Positions 33,936-37,833 of a DNA stretch of 37,833 nt are shown here, piece after piece. Origin of the DNA: Mastigocoleus testarum BC008 (lineage in GTDB: Bacteria; Cyanobacteriota; Cyanobacteriia; Cyanobacteriales; Nostocaceae); NCBI RefSeq assembly GCF_001456025.1, contig NZ_LMTZ01000105.1:1-37833 (forward strand), given 5' to 3'. The stretch's first letter is position 1. Each line of letters begins with the position of its first letter. The position numbers were made by a program, and so were the translations under genes. The notes under the pieces were generated by a model. It saw only the letters and a program-made list of their open reading frames with translations, did not search any database and was not told the DNA's origin.

Positions 33936-36380
33936 ATGAGGCTTTCAGATGTTGTTAATTTATTTAATTTTAGATTTAGAGTAATTTCTAACTTCGTTCG
34001 CTATCCCATAGAAAATATTACTCGAATTGTAGAACGTCGCGCCCAAAATATTTATGAAAATATCGAAATTCCCTGGGACAAGGACAAAGAAAATTTAACA
34101 GGAGATAATCGAACTGAAAATAACCAAACTAGACAATCATTTATTAGAAGAAAGCATAGTACAGGAATACAAACTAAGGAATTTAGAGAAGGAAGTATTC
34201 GGGATATTTCCAGTTTTAATGGAAGGTCTTCCACTATACATTTTAATGGGAATAATTCTCAAGTATTAAATCAACAGTTAATAGACAAGCAAAATAATTT
34301 AGATTTACTAAATTTACTTCCACCTTTAAAACCTAATGCTGAAATTAGAGGTCGTAGAGGTCGGTATCGAGTTGAAAGTCTCAACTTAAATCAAGAATCG
34401 GAAAGGGTACGACTCTATCAAGGTATTCATGTTCTTAATAATAAATCAGTTTGGATAGAAGAATATTTACTACCAGAATTTGACTTCAATCAGCAAGAAA
34501 CTAGGGAAACAAAGGAGAAATTTGAATTATTATCCACCATTAACTTTAAAAATGAAAGCGGGAAAGACTTTCGTTTAATTACTCCATGGGATACTATCGC
34601 TTCTCGTGATGAAAGACGTTGTTATTTGATTACTGAATTTGTAGATAACAGAACTACATTGCGAGAATACTTGTATAATAAGCAACACCCAATGACTTCG
34701 AAGCAGGTATATAAAGTCTTAGAACTAGTATTAGTCTCTCTGACATATCTGCACACAGATTCTAAAATCAATTTACCTTTAGATAGAAGACCTCATGGTA
34801 ATCTTAGTCTGGATAGCCTAATTATTTCTACAGATGAATTATACGACAACAACGAAGATGAGCAATTTTTTATATATTTGAGTGATTTTGCTCTGTGGGT
34901 AAACCTATTTCAACCACCCAACTTAAAATTAAGTTATCCTTCTGTAGAAAAAGACTTACAAGATTTGGGAGCGATCGCCTTTTATCTTTTACATGGTGGA
35001 GATACCGATCCAGTTTACGGTCACCCTCTCGATCCGAGAAATGAGAGACACTGGGTAAATATAAGTGATACAGCGTTAAAAAATTTCATTAGGTCTCTGT
35101 TGGGATTAGATACCACATTTGTAACCGCTGAAGATGCGAGAATTTTTCTCTTAACAACATTGCAACCCCAAGTCCAAAACATTGGAGAATACACAAATCT
35201 TGAATTTCAAGATGAAGAGCAGGAAACAAACAATGATTCAAAAGTTATCCCGATCGCACTGGTAATTATTATTTTAAGCTTAGTGCTGGGTTTTGTCGGA
35301 GGAATTAGTTGGTTTCTCTTACATTGGATTATGACAGGTAAACCTCCTTTAATGTCTGCAGAAAAAAAATCAACTTGTTGCATTCAGGAAGTACAAGTAA
35401 CTGAAGCATTAAAGGAAAAGCCAAAACTTACTTATAATGCTCCGATTTCTGAGACCACACTAAAGTATTTGATGAAGACAGAAAATCTTGTTTCTGCGGG
35501 TAAAACATTTCCCGAAGAACTACGCGATCGGGTACAAAATTCATTAGGATTGCAGTTAGATTATCAACCGGTTAAAAATATTGATTTTGCAATTAAAAAC
35601 TTTGATAATAAAGATAAAATAGATTTTTTTATTACTCAGTTAGCATATAAATTAAAAGGACAGTTAGAAGATAAAGATCTTAAATTTGAGACAGTTGCTT
35701 ATGAAGGAATAGTAGTATTTATTCCCTTTAGCTATTCTCGAAGAGAAAATAGTTTCCCTACAGCATTAGACGGTAAAATTTCTTTTGATGATTTACGAAA
35801 AATTTATAGCGGTCAAATTAGTAATTGGAAAGATTTAAATCAAAATTTACCAGATTTACCGATTAAACTTTATATACCCGAAGATGAAGTTATAGTACAA
35901 GAATTTCGACAAGTATTATTTCAAAATCATGCCCAAGAAAGAAAGTTGTTTGATGAGTTAATAGATAATGGAAAAATCATCAAAAAAACAACTCCCAAGA
36001 CATTAAGAAATGTACTTTATGAATTTGAAAGTAATGATGAGGGTGGAATTGGTATTGGCTTTGGTGTTTTGAGCCAAATTTATAATCAATGTGCAGTTTA
36101 TCCATTAAGTATTGGAGAAAAAGGTAAAGAAATTCAAGCATTAATACAGAAAAATGGTGAAGATATCAATCCAAAAATTAATTTATGTAAGAAAGGAGGT
36201 TATCATCCTAACGCGAAAGCGATTAAAGAAAAGTATCCTTTGAAATATCCGATTTCTATTGTTTATCCTCAAGAACATAAAGAATCACCCGGTAAAGTAT
36301 TTATTGAAATATTACAAACAGACGAAGTACAAAATTTACTTAGAGAAGCTGGATTAGTACCAGTACCAAATGACAATTAA
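33936..36380 (+). CDS. pseudokinase - transmembrane - PstS-like fusion protein in the tail operon
   Basis: Protein of 814 aa with three parts. Residues 1-135 are polar and probably disordered after an N-terminal amphipathic stretch. Residues 140-410 follow the plan of a Ser/Thr kinase, but key residues are lost: VWIEEYLL replaces VAIK (Glu175 for Lys), HGNL at 287-290 replaces HRDL, and DFA at 317-319 replaces DFG. It therefore looks like a pseudokinase. One transmembrane helix lies at about 437-464. Residues 480-814 match phosphate-binding (PstS-like) periplasmic proteins, clearest at ISFDDLRKIYSGQISNWKDL and the following LPIKLYIPED. The kinase part should be cytoplasmic and the binding domain in the periplasm or thylakoid lumen. 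RBS GGGAAGG precedes the ATG. Its place between tail genes suggests membrane anchoring or triggering of the particle. That role is inference. Confidence 0.82.
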   Translation: MRLSDVVNLFNFRFRVISNFVRYPIENITRIVERRAQNIYENIEIPWDKDKENLTGDNRTENNQTRQSFIRRKHSTGIQTKEFREGSIRDISSFNGRSSTIHFNGNNSQVLNQQLIDKQNNLDLLNLLPPLKPNAEIRGRRGRYRVESLNLNQESERVRLYQGIHVLNNKSVWIEEYLLPEFDFNQQETRETKEKFELLSTINFKNESGKDFRLITPWDTIASRDERRCYLITEFVDNRTTLREYLYNKQHPMTSKQVYKVLELVLVSLTYLHTDSKINLPLDRRPHGNLSLDSLIISTDELYDNNEDEQFFIYLSDFALWVNLFQPPNLKLSYPSVEKDLQDLGAIAFYLLHGGDTDPVYGHPLDPRNERHWVNISDTALKNFIRSLLGLDTTFVTAEDARIFLLTTLQPQVQNIGEYTNLEFQDEEQETNNDSKVIPIALVIIILSLVLGFVGGISWFLLHWIMTGKPPLMSAEKKSTCCIQEVQVTEALKEKPKLTYNAPISETTLKYLMKTENLVSAGKTFPEELRDRVQNSLGLQLDYQPVKNIDFAIKNFDNKDKIDFFITQLAYKLKGQLEDKDLKFETVAYEGIVVFIPFSYSRRENSFPTALDGKISFDDLRKIYSGQISNWKDLNQNLPDLPIKLYIPEDEVIVQEFRQVLFQNHAQERKLFDELIDNGKIIKKTTPKTLRNVLYEFESNDEGGIGIGFGVLSQIYNQCAVYPLSIGEKGKEIQALIQKNGEDINPKINLCKKGGYHPNAKAIKEKYPLKYPISIVYPQEHKESPGKVFIEILQTDEVQNLLREAGLVPVPNDN

Positions 36381-36467
36381 AATTCTTTATTTTTCTAAGT
36401 TCAGTTTGCGGATAGGTCGGTAATTACAATAGCAAAAGGTAAAGAATAAAAAATATAAGGTAATTAT

Positions 36468-36986
36468 ATGGTAAGGAATAATAGTACAAATTATGAATTA
36501 AATTACGTTACAACTAATCGCTTTTACGTAGAAATGGAGAGTAATATTACAGCATCATTTAGTGAATGCTCTGGTTTGGGAGTCAAGATAAAGAAAGAAA
36601 ATTATCTAGAAGGAGGTGTAAACGATCAACAAAGAGTTATTTTAGGTCATGCAGAATTTTCTGATGTAACCTTAAAACGTGGTGTTACCGATGATTTAGT
36701 ATTTTGGGAATGGCTAAATAAAACAGTTAGCGACGGTCAAAAACAGCGACGAAATATTAATATTATAGTTTTTAATCAAGCTGGGGAAACCATGCAGAAT
36801 TGGACGTTAATTGCTGCTATTCCTATCGCATGGAAAGCACCAGGATTAAAAGCATCTGGTAATAATGTAGCGATTGAAGAATTGACTTTAGCTTATGAAG
36901 GATTGAAAGTTATGAAAAAAGCTGAAGGTGGAGGTGCAACTAATCTTAGTCCAGGACGTCATTCATCTGGATATTTTATTAACTAA
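36468..36986 (+). CDS. inner tube protein 3 (gp19 family)
   Basis: Third tube paralogue, 172 aa. Conserved elements are NRFYVEMESNITASFSECSGL, EFSDVTLKRGVTDDLVFWEWL, NIIVFNQAGETMQNWTL and VAIEELTLAYEGLKVM. It has a short Gly/Ser-rich tail after residue 150. Like the second paralogue it probably forms a specialised ring at the baseplate end (tube-initiator or spike-adaptor type). It follows the pseudokinase-PstS gene by 87 bp and precedes the repeat-protein gene by 38 bp, so it is part of the same operon. Confidence 0.92.
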   Translation: MVRNNSTNYELNYVTTNRFYVEMESNITASFSECSGLGVKIKKENYLEGGVNDQQRVILGHAEFSDVTLKRGVTDDLVFWEWLNKTVSDGQKQRRNINIIVFNQAGETMQNWTLIAAIPIAWKAPGLKASGNNVAIEELTLAYEGLKVMKKAEGGGATNLSPGRHSSGYFIN

Positions 36987-37024
36987 TTTTAGCGTTTGCA
37001 AAGATAATGACTAAGAATTAAATC

Positions 37025-37833
37025 ATGTTTTTTGATTCTCTGGGATTACAAGATCCTTTATCACCACTCGAAACATTAGGACAGAAATTTCCTCCATTAC
37101 AACCACCTTCTCCGTTAGGTTTCTCCGAACCTCCTTTAGGAGAAAATGTGAATGATGGAGAATTTCTATCATTTCCTTTTGATGAAGCTTTCAACTCTTT
37201 ACAATTAGGCTTTCCCGAACAATCTAGAGATAGCGAGGGTTTACAGAGTCAAAATATTCGAGTGTTTGAAGAATCAAGAAATGATGAGAGTCCTTATTCT
37301 ATCTCTCAAAATATAGAATCAACCGATTTACAGACACAACCTTCATTACAACAAACCGAACAACAAAGGGATACTACTGTTCAAACTAAATCTGAAATTC
37401 TACAAACTTCAATTCAACCAACATCATTAGAAGATGATTCTACTCCACAATATCCAGAATCAATCGACTTAGAACAACAATCTTTAGTACAACAAAGCGA
37501 TCGCACTGTTCAAACTAAATCTGAAATTCTACAAACTTCAATTCAACCAAGATCATTAGAAGACGATTCTACTCCACAAAATCCAGAATCCATCGACTTA
37601 GAACAACAATCTTTAGCACAACAAAGTAATCGCACTGTTCAAACTAAATCTGAAAATCTGCAAACTTCAATTCAACCAACCTCATTAGAAGATGATTCTA
37701 CTTCGCACAATCCAGAATCAATTGACTTAGAACAACAATTTTTATCACAACAAAGCGATCGCACTGTTCAAACTAAATCTGAAAATCTGCAAACTTCAAT
37801 TCAACCAACCTCATTAGAAGATGATTCTACTTC
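37025..37833 (+). CDS. disordered repeat protein, C-terminus outside the window
   Basis: Open from the ATG at 37025 to the window edge (269 codons, no stop). The opening MFFDSLGLQDPLSP is followed by a Pro/Phe/Leu-rich part (20-70). From about residue 119 the protein consists of 43-residue repeats rich in Gln, Ser, Thr, Asp and Glu (units such as VQTKSEILQTSIQP, LEDDST, SIDLEQQSL). The sequence is low complexity and most likely disordered. No signal peptide is seen. It follows the third tube gene by 38 bp, in the place where other eCIS operons carry LysM or tape-measure genes, but I see no LysM motif in the visible part. The function is unknown; a length-variable structural or scaffold component is possible. 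Confidence 0.75.
   Translation, partial: MFFDSLGLQDPLSPLETLGQKFPPLQPPSPLGFSEPPLGENVNDGEFLSFPFDEAFNSLQLGFPEQSRDSEGLQSQNIRVFEESRNDESPYSISQNIESTDLQTQPSLQQTEQQRDTTVQTKSEILQTSIQPTSLEDDSTPQYPESIDLEQQSLVQQSDRTVQTKSEILQTSIQPRSLEDDSTPQNPESIDLEQQSLAQQSNRTVQTKSENLQTSIQPTSLEDDSTSHNPESIDLEQQFLSQQSDRTVQTKSENLQTSIQPTSLEDDST
37379..37833 (+). repeat. 129-bp coding tandem repeat
   Basis: Units start at 37379, 37508, 37637 and 37766, exactly 129 bp apart, giving 3.5 copies before the window ends. Units are nearly identical at DNA level, including silent positions, and some carry HIP1 octamers at the GCGATCGCACT junction. This points to recent expansion. Confidence 0.95.

Noticed and set aside
17214..37833. 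Prophage or type VI secretion locus as alternative
   Set aside because: No capsid, terminase, portal, integrase or lysis genes, and no TssJLM-type membrane complex in view; the Pvc15-type ATPase and DUF4255 cap favour an eCIS-type particle.

Overview
The window comes from a filamentous (Nostocales-type) cyanobacterium. The support is AT-rich DNA with many HIP1 octamers (GCGATCGC, e.g. near 834, 8734 and 14156), heptameric short tandem repeats between genes, a PEP-CTERM exported protein, and typical cyanobacterial families (DUF928, CHASE2-CHAT, haemagglutinin plus CHAT-TPR). No tRNA, rRNA, CRISPR array or transposase was seen.

Region 1 (1-16.1 kb) is mixed chromosomal content. It holds a small CHAT protease-like protein, ilvD (dihydroxy-acid dehydratase), an ICMT-like membrane protein, and a minus-strand pair of DUF928 and CHASE2-CHAT genes. 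Two small exported basic proteins, a PEP-CTERM protein and an operon of a TpsA-like haemagglutinin with a TPR-CHAT protein follow. A nuclease of the SNase family (16168-16986) closes this part. Repeats are common, including two related inverted-repeat elements (8901-9090 and 17090-17214) with the same ends but different cores.

Region 2 (17.2 kb to the end) is the main interest: one side of a phage-tail-like contractile injection system (eCIS/tCIS type). It contains a Pvc15-like AAA+ ATPase (minus strand), a DUF4255/Pvc16-like cap protein, a sheath protein, three gp19-type tube paralogues and a small tail-assembly-like protein. Inside the structural operon there is also a single protein joining a degenerate kinase domain, a transmembrane helix and a PstS-like binding domain. 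The last gene, running off the window, encodes a disordered protein with 43-residue tandem repeats. Spike, LysM, gp25, baseplate and tape-measure genes are not in the window and presumably lie downstream.

Between the ATPase and the structural genes are two effector-like modules. Their first proteins (298 and 1136 aa) share an N-terminal disordered leader of about 80 residues ending in SSLGGSSLLMRAAKNT, a candidate loading signal. The bodies differ: the small one has a conserved-looking Cys/Trp-His/Cys core and a hydrophobic tail, and the large one ends in a PD-(D/E)XK-like nuclease domain. Each is followed by small, tightly packed genes that are candidate immunity or accessory proteins. The second module carries a decayed copy of the ATPase 5' end and of the divergent promoter region, so it arose by duplicating the ATPase/effector junction and fitting a new toxin body to the old leader.

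Working model (inference): the ATPase and structural genes build a contractile particle, leader-bearing toxins are loaded into it, neighbouring small proteins protect the producer, and the pseudokinase-TM-PstS protein ties particle or assembly to a membrane and possibly to a signal.
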